64,000 bases of DNA, from NCBI GenBank assembly GCA_027886175.1, contig JAJNNQ010000024.1, positions 33,707,001-33,771,000 of the forward strand, given 5' to 3'. The position numbers were made by a program, and so were the translations under genes. The notes below the pieces were generated by a model. It worked only from the letters and a program-made list of their open reading frames with translations. It made no database searches and was not told where the DNA came from. The stretch is from Phylloscopus collybita (lineage: Eukaryota; Chordata; Aves; Passeriformes; Phylloscopidae). Every line of letters begins with the position of its first letter. Position 1 is the first letter of the stretch. Shown here in pieces: positions 40,871 to 50,541 of the stretch.

Positions 40871-40921
40871 CTTTAAAGGAGACTTTAAAAGTCTCCTTTA
40901 AAGCAAGGAGAGTCTCCTTGC
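40871..40921. repeat. Two overlapping near-perfect palindromes
   Basis: At 40871-40903 the arms CTTTAAAGGAGACTTT and AAAGTCTCCTTTAAAG are exact reverse complements separated by one A. At 40903-40921 the arms GCAAGGAGA and TCTCCTTGC are exact reverse complements separated by one G. The two share base 40903 and the AAGGAGA/TCTCCTT core. Both could form hairpins with almost no loop as DNA or RNA. No TIR element or gene adjoins them. Confidence 0.9.
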
Positions 40922-41921
40922 AGTGTTCTGAAAGATAAGCCAGAGTCCTCAGGCCAGGGCCCCTATTAAAGCCATGATGTGATAAGTCTGCCCTGGCCTA
41001 TCGGACTGGCATGGCAGGGTGGCTCTCTTGAAAGCATTTGATTTACTACCCATAATATTTTGATTAAAATATTGGTCTTATCTGGATCAGCCACATGAGG
41101 CAGAGACAAACCTGGTTTGCCGACAACTTGAAATGTTGCTGTTTCCTTGGCTACCCTTGGGGATTAGTCCTTGGTCCAGTGCATCTCAATACAATTATCA
41201 ATGATTTAAGGCAGGGTCTTCTTCGAAGATAAACTGCAGGTGGCAGAGGAAGTGAGTGACAGCAGGTATCGGGGGTGGCAGGCACCCTCCCAGGGGATCT
41301 GAATTCCCTGGCTAAGCACAGCTCAGGAAAAGGCACATGAGTAACAGCCTGATGCAAATGAAGGCATCTGATTTGGAGAAAAGACACCAGACCTGTGGGA
41401 AACCAGAGGCTCAGGGGAGAATGTCAGGGTTGCTGTGCAATTACCTCAGTAGACACTTACTAGGGCAAAAAGGACAGGGCCAACGCCGTCCTTGGAGATG
41501 AAAATCTCTGATGAGCACAGGAGTGAGACCCTGCCTTGTGCACAAGGTAAGTGAAACTGTCCTGCTGAAGATGGCCGAGCACGCCAGAGGATGGAACAAC
41601 TAAAACTATCCAGCAGCTGGAAAGTGGACTTTGTGCCATGAGGCTGCAGGAGTCCATCCTGCTCAGCGTGGCACAGGGAGAGCAAAGAGGGGACTTGGCT
41701 GGTGTCAAGGGGACGTTTGCTTTGCAGGATGGCTCCAGAAACTGCACCAGATCTGGTGGCTGGAAAATGAAGGCTGTGGAACCAGGCCCTGAAAGAAAAT
41801 ACACATTGGTGGAGAAGACAACATCACACAAGGAATGGCCAAGTAAGGGTAGAAACTTTAGGGAAACCTTACAGGCATCAATATCCACCAGCAGCTGGAC
41901 TCCTCTCACCTCGCTCAACAT

Positions 41922-41942
41922 ATGCATGCATGCATGCATGCA
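41922..41942. repeat. ATGC microsatellite
   Basis: Five tandem self-complementary ATGC units. Confidence 0.95.
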
Positions 41943-43252
41943 ATGGCCCTTCATCCAACTGGTTTCTGTGGCTCTGCCTGGTGTCAAGGGAGAAAGAGAG
42001 ATGCTGCTTATTTCCCCTGTCACAGCCATCTACCTCCAGAGGAGAGAGATTCCACAGAAAATTGGACTTTATTCTAAAAGATCCAATTTCACCTGGTTTG
42101 GGAGAACAGAACAATGCTTAGACAGTAAAGCTGTATAGCAACTCCCTTCTCCTCCTCCAGTGATCACTACCCAGTCTTATGCTTCATCTTCTCATTAGGT
42201 TGTCTCCAAGGACCACACAAGAATACTTCCCTCAATACACATTTTCTGAACACACATGTGTTTGGCCCCTGTTTTCAGAAGTTGTCTGGATTTTGTCCTG
42301 AAGCAGCTGAACAAGCTGCCAGTGGGGCTGGACCAGGCCGTATCAAGAATCACATGAGGGTTTCCCTGGGTCATTGTGGAATGTGCTGCAGCAGCTGCTC
42401 CCTCTGCATGAATGAGGATCAGATGCACTGCTGGACATATCACTAGATCTAATGCTATCTTGATTTGTTAAGCATCTTTTGGAGTTCAGAGTGTAGTTTC
42501 TCAGTTAGCTTACCTTTCTACTGGAATGGGAGCTCCTGCAGTGTCTCAGGCTCTGAATCCCAAGCATCACCTCCATGGATTGGCAAAGCCTTGGGGCACT
42601 TGCAATCCCATATCCTAATATCCCGTATCTGTATAATCATATACAGGGGGGATAGACACCTTTAGGTCCAAATTTGAGCAGTGAGGGGATATTTTGGTAA
42701 ACTCTTTTGCCAGGTCCATCTCCCATGCATGGACCAAACAACTGGGATGAAGAAATACAACATTTTCACAGAAAAAAAGAGAAAACACTATTTAAACACA
42801 AAATATTCTTTTATTTGTCACTGAAGGCTACACATGGTCATTTCTGTCTGTTTGCTTTTTTTTTCTTTTCCTAGAAGGTATCTACATCTGCACTTATTTA
42901 CAGCCTGGTTGTATTTACACAGTCAAGAATACAGTATTAGAAACACAAAGTATCGAGAAAAAAAATTTCTCAAAAAATTAGTTCCAGACTTCAGGAAAAT
43001 TATTACACAGGGTAATGACAAGAGTCTTCAGTGCTGGGCTTACAGATGCAGCTTTGATACAAAGTCCTCTTCTCGGCTGGAGCTGCATTAGAAGTCCTCT
43101 CACAAAATAAACATTTTTCTTTTTAATAGAAAAGTGTGATTCTTTGATTGGTTATTTCAATAACATCTGTGAACTGTCCAAACACTTTATTTTTCTTTTT
43201 TGAAAGTTTTATTATTTGCTTGAACAGTTTCCATCTCTAAGGAAAAAATTTT

Positions 43253-43290
43253 TATATATATATATATGTATGTATATATATATATATTTA
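43253..43290. repeat. TA microsatellite
   Basis: Two TA runs separated by GTATGTA. Confidence 0.95.
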
Positions 43291-43989
43291 GTTAATTTCA
43301 ATTTGTGGTTTTCTATGCTCCCCAGAAAGCATTGACCTCTGGAATGGGAGTTAACAGCTGAGCTATATAACACTTGGTCAGGAACACAAAGTTTTATGGT
43401 AATTAAAGGAGAGTAGGAAAGAAACACAAAAAGATTTCCCTTGGGTGGGCTGGGTTGTTTTTGGTTGGGGTGGCAGAGGATGGAAAACTGCCACAGGAAA
43501 AGGCCTCAGGACATGGAGTGGCCCTTCATCCAAGAGCGAGAACACGGATCCTGGACAGGGCCTCCATGCCCCGTGGTGTCTGTTTGAAGTTTGCTCTACA
43601 GTCACAAGTAATTTTATTTAAATATATTCAAGAGATGAAAAAAACCCCAACCCAAAACAAACAAACAAAATTTTAAAAAAGCAAACACAAGAAAGCTGTG
43701 GGTTTTTCTTTTATTTTTACAAAACTCATGAAAATTCTTTGGTGTAACGGGGGACTATTTAGTGATCATAATAAAATGAGTGATTATAATAAAAAGAGGT
43801 ACTGAAAAACTAGCTTGTCCTGTGGAGGACTGTAGCAACAGGAGCAAAAATGCCCCAGGCCATGCTCACCGTGGGATGGAGGATGCTGCTGGCCACATGG
43901 CAGCCAGATTTTATCCCATCAAATGCATCCCTGGCATGGAGGCACAGTGTTCACACTCACCGGGTCTGGCAGTGCCACCAGGGCGAGGA

Positions 43990-44480
43990 GATAAAGTGAG
44001 TCAGATTTAACAAGCAAAGCGATCTCCCTAGCTCCATTATTAATGTTATAGGCAGTCATTTCTCCTCCCCTTTTAAAATGCTGCCATAGGCCTAACCATG
44101 ATCCCTGGCCCTGGTTTCAATTACGCCAAGATTGAATCAAAACAGACTGCTGTGCCGTAAATACGAGGGGGGCCCTCGCTGTAAATCGTAAAATTGAACT
44201 CTAAAATTTCACGTTAAGAGCCTTGTCTTTGCATAATGGATTGTGCTGCCATCCATCATGGTGACACTTACAAGTCACAGCTGAAAAAGTACTTTATTAG
44301 GTTTTTTTTGAACAATTTTGATTTATTCTGGTTACACTGTCTGTATAATAGACTGAGCAGAATTTCATGCCGGTCCCTACGCTCAATAAAGCAACTACAG
44401 ATATATTACAGAAATCCCTCACTGTTCCTAAGCTACGGCCAAATGGTGTCTCAGGGACTGCTTCCAGTCATCTGTGTCTT
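43990..44480. other. Candidate conserved non-coding block downstream of TENM4
   Basis: A 490-bp AT-rich, repeat-free block with no open frame. It has ATTA-core sites, several isolated CpGs (for example around CACGTTAAG and TAAATCGTAAAATTG) and a small CGAGGG/CCCTCG inverted repeat at 44164-44178. The appearance resembles vertebrate developmental enhancers, but conservation is not shown by the sequence itself. Confidence 0.3.
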
Positions 44481-44677
44481 CTAAACCTGAATCAAGCACC
44501 GGGCTCTTAATGACCTTCATCTCATCAGCTCTCTCCTGGTGTTGTTTAGCGTTGTTGGCCCATTTTCACTGTGGCTCTGATCAATAGCTGTGATGACAAA
44601 GATATGATGAGCTGCATGATTCCCTCCGGTCACCACTGCTTAATGATTTTTCCAAGTGCCAATCTTCAGTTGAAAGG

Positions 44678-44699
44678 GAAAAAAATAAAATAAAATAAA
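44678..44699. repeat. ATAAA short tandem repeat
   Basis: Tandem ATAAA units after an A run. Confidence 0.9.
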
Positions 44700-45299
44700 G
44701 ATCTCAGAGGAAATGAGCATGGCATTTCTCGTGATGCCTAATTAGTCTTGCTCCTCTCCCCCTGGGCTGAGTACACAGGATGTTTTTCAGCTGCAGAGTC
44801 CTCATGGCACTGCTCACGTTTGGATGCCACACCAAGTACTCCCATCACTGTTGTCCCTTCAAATGGAGCATGTTTCAGTACCAGCTCCTGCTGCTGAAGA
44901 CCTGAGCTGTTGCATCTTACTGCTCTCATTGAGAGATGCAGCCCCTGCTCCAGAGCACTGGATTTTCTCTGAGCTGTGAGATTTGGTCAGGATCCTTCTC
45001 GCTACCCTTTGCACTGGAGACAAGACTAGAGTTGAAAGTAAGAGAAGTTACACCTTTGTATTTTGAAGGGGAACTCCTTTTGGTGAGAGCTGAGTCTTCT
45101 TTTTGGGAGTCAAGAAAAATAACGACTTCTCAAAGTCAAACCTTAAAGCACGTGAGACTTAAAGCACAGTGGAATTTTCCCCAGGAGATGGTCTGCCATG
45201 CCTTTGAATGGGCCTTTGAAACAGCATCTAGAGCAATTGTTGACATGCTGGAAGGAAGAAATACCATCCAAAGGAACCTTGACAGTCAAGCCTGAGCAG

Positions 45300-46060
45300 T
45301 GGGCTTGTGTGAACCTCATAAAACTCAGCTGAGGCAATCCCAAGCACAAATACAGGCTGGGCAGAGAATGGATGGAGTGCAGCCCTAGGCAGGAAAACTT
45401 GGGGGTGTTGTTAGGTGAGAAGCTCAACAGGACCCATCAGTGTGCACCCACAGCTCAGAAGGCCAAAGGTGGCCTGGGCTGCACCACCAGCAGCGTGGGC
45501 AGCAGGGTGAGGGAGGAGATTCTGCCCCTCTGCTCTGCCCTAACCAGATCCCACCTGGAGTGCTGCATCCAGCTCAGGGGCCCCCAACACAAGAGAGGTG
45601 TTGAGTTGTTGGAGCGAGTCCAGAGGAAGCCACTGAGATGCTCAGAAGGCTGGAGCACCTCTGCTATGGAGACAGGCTGAGAGAGCTACGAGCGTTCAGC
45701 CTGGGTAAGACTCTGGGAAGCCCTTAGAGACCCTTCCAGTGCCTGAGGGGCTCCAAGAGAGCTGGAGAGGGATTTTGGACAAGGGCATGGAGTGACAGGA
45801 CAAGGGGGAATGGCTTCAAACAGAGAGAGCATATTAGGTATTAGGAAGAAATTGTTTCCTGTGAAGGTGGTGAGGCACTGGCACAGGCTGCCCAGAGAAG
45901 CTGTGCATGTTCCATCCTTGGAAGTGTTCAAGGCAAGGTTGGATGGGGCTTTGAGCAACATGGTCTAGAGAAAGGTGTCCCTGCCCATGGCAGGGGGTTG
46001 GAACTGGATGATCTCTAAGGTCCTTTCCAAACCAAACCAGTCTCTGATCCTGTGATACAG
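45300..46060 (+). mobile_element. CR1 LINE, 3' end, 5'-truncated
   Basis: This is the longest CR1 copy in the window, about 760 bp. It matches the CR1 reverse transcriptase C-terminal part and 3' UTR from memory: GGCAATCCCAAGCACAAATA, the segment equivalent to 'gcagggtgagggaggagatt', the GCTGGAGCACCTCTGCTATG segment, the CACAGGCTGCCCAGAGAAGC segment, and the terminal GGAACTGGATGATCTCTAAG followed by a degenerate octamer end (GATCCTGTGATACAG). The reading frame is broken and the copy is dead. It lies downstream of TENM4 in antisense orientation. Confidence 0.93.
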
Positions 46061-49000
46061 ACTTAGTACTGTGGGATTTACACCCAGGACCTTCCAGTCT
46101 AATGGAAGCAATGAATTACTACACTCCTGCACACAAGCAGAGCAAGGAGGGTCAGGCAGCCAGAATAGGCCCATGAGGAGGCAAAAGGGACAACAAAAAA
46201 GGCTGGGAAGGGGCTATGGGGCCATCAGTAGAGTGGAAATGCTTGTAGATAGTGGAGTGCAGATCCTTGGTAAGGGCACAGCTCTTTGTGTTCACAGCCC
46301 CTTCCACAGCAATGCATTTGAGATCCTGTAGAAAATGCATTTTTCACTAATTAAGGGGTAAATTTAGGGCTTCAGGACTGAAAATGTTTTGCCATCCAGG
46401 TGATGTGGAAAGCTGTCACAGAGGCTGAGGATTCAGGAACATAGTCGCCATCTTTGGACAGGTTTGTCACCAATATTAGACAGCACATCCCTTTCAAGTT
46501 TTTGTTTTGATAGAAAGGAGCAAGATATACATATATATACTTTTACATATATATTTTTTCCCTTTTTTTGACACAATATCCATAGGTGCAATCTCCAATC
46601 CCACACCAGGTGCAGGCCCAGGAGAAGACCGTCATGGACCTGGCAGGCAGAGAGGTGCAGTCGCATCCCAGCGCTGCTTGAGGATGCAGAGAAATGCAAC
46701 CCAAGGGTCTTGCCTTGGCCATGGCACAGAGCTCTGGGCTCCTGGCTCTGGGCATGCTGGACAAGCATGGCTGGACTGGGAGACTCTTGAAAAACAGGTG
46801 AACTCCTCAAAGTCATTAGCTCATGTAATAACCTGAAGAGTCTGTGTAAGGCTGTAGAGGTGCCATCTCAGGCTGGTAGGGTTGCAGTACAAATATTTTA
46901 CACTCAAATCCCTTTCCTTGGCTCCATGGAAACATAGCCCATTTACTCTTGCACTGTTCCTCTTAGCATTGTAACACCTGGACGGGGATGGATACAGAAG
47001 CACACTTCTCTTCAGAGCTGCTTGGAGTGGGGCAGTGTAAATGGGAGGCACATGGAGCTCTCTCTCCGCCCTGCAGGTCTTTACCAGGTGTTCATACATT
47101 TTGACCCAGCTTCCCACAGGTCCCTTTTTGTTCCATTCATGCTGTTTGAGACACTCACAGCCATCACAAGTTTGAGGTTTTAAGAGGGCTTTGTCCCTGG
47201 TGTGACTTGGAGAGGGGGAAGCAGGGAGCTGGACAGCACTGGCAAGAAGGTGCTGCTTCCTTCGAGTAGGTGGTTACTGCTGGTTTGGCTAATGCTGCCC
47301 CTGAGCCCCACCTGTGCATCCTTCAGGGCAACCCAGGCTTACCAAGCACTTCACACCAGCCATACAGGTGGCGATGCCATGGCCTTTTAACCATCCCTGG
47401 CAGGCAGCTGCCAAAGCAACTGCTCCCTTGCCAAAGCCTGGAGCGGGTCTGGCCAACACGTCTTCTCCCACCTGGCTCTGCCAGAACTGGATACTCTTTC
47501 CAGCTGCCTGTGGTTCACCCCTGCCAAAGTAATAAAGGTTGTGTGCTGCAAGGGGGGGTTCAGAGTACAGTGCTGGGACACAGCACCAGCACCATCATCC
47601 TTGCTGCAAGCAGGAGAGATGACCAGAAAATCAAACCCATACCGCTGGTCATGGCCACGCAGCCAGGGGTATTAGGGATTTGGAATGGGAGGAGGAACAG
47701 TCTGTTAGGGGAATTTCCATCCCATCACCTTCCTCCTGGCAAGCACCCTGGAACAGACAGGCAAGGCAGACGGAGCTGGCAGCCGGCATCTACGGAGAAA
47801 CCGTGAGAGCACCCAGGCTGCCAATGTTTCGCTGCTCGAGGACTGCATGGCCAACACACACCCCCACTGTGTCTGGGGGTGAGATCCTGCAGAGGAGTGT
47901 CAGTCTGTGCTGGAGGATGGCAGTGGTGGTGGCATGAGTGCAGAAGAGCTGCCCCTGAGTACACAGGTGCATTGTAGGACTCCAAGTAAGGAAACAGCCT
48001 TGGCATGGACTTGCACGTCTCGGATTATCTCCCTGCAGAACTGGGAAAAGCCAAAGTGGATGGAATAAAAGAAAAAAAAAAAATCAGGACTGAGCTGTTC
48101 CCCGAGAGAAACAAGAGAGCTCCTGGAGTCAGGACACGTGCAGGTACCAGTGTGATAGAGACACCCATCTGGGACCAGGGTTGGCCACCTCCAGCCAGAG
48201 CTCCGTTGAGAGAGATGGCGTAACGCTTCTGCCTGCAGGAACGGCACAGGACTGCTTCAGGCGGGGAAGAGGATGCTGAGCTTATCTCCTTGCTCCCTTG
48301 AATTTCAAGGACTCTTGCAAATACCAGAGTACAGAGGTTATGTGAATAAAAATTACATTAGCATGCTGAGCAACTTTGTCAGCAGTTTCTTATTAAAGCA
48401 CTTGGTCCTCTCTGTAGTGGGCATTCCTATTCAACCTCCCCCTTGTCACTGCTAACAGTCAACTGGGCTCTCCATTAAATTTGAGCTCATGTACAAAACA
48501 GTGAGAGGGTTGATTTCAATATTCTCCTTCTTGTCCCACCACGCACAAGCTGTTGCTACTTATTAAACATTTTAAAATCCCTGCTGCCAAAGTCCCCAGG
48601 AGACATTTATCTGCCATAGTCATAAATGACTTGCCAGCATGCTACTCCAAACTGCATTTCCCAGCCAATAAATACAAGCTCCAGAATCAGGAAAAGCAGG
48701 GTTTGGCTCTAATTTTCAGTGGTATGTCACTGGGATACTATAACTACTTTTAAATTCAAATCAGCTTCCTAAAAATTAACTGGTTTTATCAGATACAGCA
48801 CAGTGGACCGTTAAACACGTAGCCTCATGTACTGAAACACTATACATTTAATGAAGTTATGCCATTAGCAAATGTACAACATGGGTGCATTAAATCCACC
48901 TATAGAACAGCTCTACGTATGAGAGAGGATTTATTTTAGCTTTTCTCAATAGAGCAGGAGTCCCTTTTCTTGGCCTTTGCTAGGTTATTTAACTAAAACC

Positions 49001-49075
49001 AGGATTTGTGCACACACAAAAAACCCCAAAAAGTATCTACTCTCACAATGAAAAAAGACTGAGTTTTTTTCTTTT
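46061..49075. other. TENM4 downstream region or distal 3' UTR, no other gene seen
   Basis: Contains a TA-rich simple repeat. The open frames at 47270-47806 (plus) and 46433-46816 (minus) have ordinary non-coding composition and no domain. Part of this could be distal 3' UTR of TENM4. Confidence 0.5.
46526..46556. repeat. TA-rich simple sequence
   Basis: Imperfect ATAC/TATA units. Confidence 0.85.
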
Positions 49076-49081
49076 TTTATT
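49076..49081 (-). promoter_or_regulatory. TENM4: Candidate polyadenylation signal AATAAA for TENM4
   Basis: The plus strand reads TTTATT, giving a canonical AATAAA on the TENM4 strand about 700 bp past the stop codon. A second hexamer lies at 48930-48935. Such hexamers are frequent by chance in AT-rich DNA, so use of either site is unproven. Confidence 0.3.
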
Positions 49082-49782
49082 CCAGTTCAGGAAGGAAGAA
49101 AATCATCTTGCAAGGTAATATAATCAGCTCCCTTGCCTCTATAATCTACTTCTGCTCAGCAGGAGCCCCCAGGAAACACTTTATGTCCCAAGCAAAACGT
49201 GAAAACTACTTGTAAGGTCTCTTTTGAGGCACATGATTCGGACGGTCACTTTCAGAGTATCAGAATCAGCGTTGTCTTCCATCTCTTTTCTTTTTGGGAA
49301 GAGCTCTCTGGCATTCCACAGGCTCCCCCTGTTCCAGGTGGAAGGCTATGTCCCTGCCCCAAATCAGAAAGGGTTAGGATGACACAAGTTAGCACAGACA
49401 CCCATTTCGCACTTACACCTAAGGACGTACGTTGACGACTCCCCACTTCAAATTCCTCACAAAGAGGGGGCAAAAGAAAGAAAGAAAGAAACAAACAAAA
49501 AACGAACAAAAAAAAAAGGACAAGAGACAGTAAATTTCACTGTGATCACACTACAGCAAAATATATCTTCCTTTCATTGCAAAAAACGCGTGAAGGCCAA
49601 ATTAAAGCGGGAAAAAAGTATGTTGCATGAGTTACAGTGCAACTGTATTATTCCTTCTCTTTCTATTTTCCTCCCCCCCACCTTGTTCAGTTTAGAAAAA
49701 GGATTGAGTACAACACAGTCAGGTAAGTGGCCACAAAAGAGTAGCTGTCTTTGGCAAGAAGTCACCGCATTGACCCTCTCTG
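49076..49782 (-). other. TENM4: Probable start of the TENM4 3' UTR
   Basis: This lies directly downstream of the stop at 49783 on the minus strand. It is AT-rich, non-coding and free of recognisable mobile elements, and reaches a candidate AATAAA signal at 49076-49081. Teneurin mRNAs usually have 3' UTRs of several kilobases, so the true end may lie further left (other AATAAA hexamers at 48930-48935, 44322-44327, 44293-44298 and 43710-43715). A GAAA-type repeat sits near 49475-49492. The left boundary cannot be fixed from sequence alone. Confidence 0.5.
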
Positions 49783-50541
49783 TCACCTTCTGCCCATTTC
49801 GCTCTGTCTCATGAAGTGGATGTTGTTGGCGCTGTCTGAGAGTTCGGGGTACTGCTCCACTGAGATCACAAAGTAGCCATCGTAGCCCTGTACCCGGCCT
49901 GTGTTTAGCACTTGTTGCTTCTCCCCTTCTGTCCACGAGCGAATACCCTCCTCCCCATCCCGCAGTCTCTGCTGTTCCCGGGACCAAGCTTGGGTGACGG
50001 CGCGCTGTCGGGCCAGCTCCAGGACGCGTGCCTTCTCCTCGTCCAAGGTGGTCCCGTAGCGCGTGTTTAGACACAGTGCACCATACTGGAGCTGGATGTC
50101 CGTGTAGCGTCTAGTCCTCCCACTCAGCACTGTGTTGATCTGGGACACTGTCACATTCACGCCGTTCTCCAGGGTCCTCCGCCCGCCGCTGAGGCCCAGG
50201 ATGGACAGGTCGCCCTCCGACGGCCCCTGCTTAATGAAATAGTGCGTGTCCACCCCGTCAATGGTGAAGTGCAAGTTCTCCAGGTAGTGGGCGTTGTTCA
50301 GGATGGCCGCGATCCTCCGCCCATCCTCGTTGGCCACGCTGATGATGTCAGTGGCCACACGCCCGTCCTTCATGGCAAACTTGACGCCCTTGCCAAAGAT
50401 GGAGCCTCCAGAAGCAAAGTTCTTGTTCCTCTTGACATGATGGCACCCAGCGATGCTGGAGCCGTAGATTTGTTCGAAGCGCTCCAGGGTGACAAAGGCC
50501 TTCAGCTGCTTCTGCACTTCACATTGGACCCCCAGAATGGA
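49783..50541 (-). CDS. TENM4: Teneurin-4, final coding exon (C-terminal Tox-GHH region and TCAP)
   Basis: This exon encodes the last 252 residues of a teneurin, a large type II single-pass membrane protein that acts in cell adhesion and synaptic partner recognition, with latrophilins among its known ligands. The frame begins [12 protein letters not shown] directly after a minus-strand acceptor (pyrimidine tract then CTGCTCAG) at 50542-50543 and ends SEMGRR followed by TGA at 49783-49785. The first exon base is the first base of a Ser codon, so the acceptor is phase 0. Family landmarks include [48 protein letters not shown] and the charged [15 protein letters not shown] helix of the Tox-GHH domain. 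The ending MRQSEMGRR and the [15 protein letters not shown] segment fit teneurin-4 better than my recollection of teneurins 1-3. The frame continues 18 codons further upstream to a Met at 50595, but that part is intron. Paralogue choice is from memory; family assignment is near certain. Confidence 0.95.
   Translation of the reverse strand, partial: SILGVQCEVQKQLKAFVTLERFEQIYGSSIAGCHHVKRNKNFASGGSIFGKGVKFAMKDGRVATDIISVANEDGRRIAAILNNAHYLENLHFTIDGVDTHYFIKQGPSEGDLSILGLSGGRRTLENGVNVTVSQINTVLSGRTRRYTDIQLQYGALCLNTRYGTTLDEEKARVLELARQRAVTQAWSREQQRLRDGEEGIRSWTEGEKQQVLNTGRVQGYDGYFVISVEQYPELSDSANNIHFMRQSEMGRR
49786..49914 (-). other. TENM4: Region encoding teneurin C-terminal associated peptide (TCAP) with terminal Gly-Arg-Arg
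   Basis: The last 43 codons before the stop start at [15 protein letters not shown] and finish at RQSEMGRR. In the teneurin family this corresponds to TCAP, a roughly 40-residue peptide described as bioactive and related in pattern to the CRF family. Gly followed by two basic residues is the usual substrate pattern for C-terminal amidation after removal of the basic residues. A basic pair Arg-Arg and several Glu-Lys/Arg positions lie upstream in the exon, but I do not see one clear processing site. Release as a free peptide is known from the family literature and is not shown by this sequence. Confidence 0.8.

Larger units (their letters stand above)
39468..43989. other. Intergenic, palindrome cluster, no gene seen
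   Basis: Contains the palindromes at 40871-40921 and an ATGC repeat. The 189-codon minus-strand frame at 41460-42029 and the plus-strand frame at 41638-42138 overlap each other and show no domain. Weak resemblance to a CR1 polymerase segment around 41150-41210 is too poor to call. Confidence 0.5.

Noticed and set aside
41140..41260. Weak similarity to a CR1 polymerase segment (CAATACAATTATCAATGATT)
   Set aside because: Only a short motif resembles CR1 and the flanks do not follow the consensus.
41460..42138. Long overlapping frames on both strands (189 and 166 codons)
   Set aside because: No domain, no splice or promoter context, and mutual overlap typical of chance frames in GC-richer intergenic DNA.
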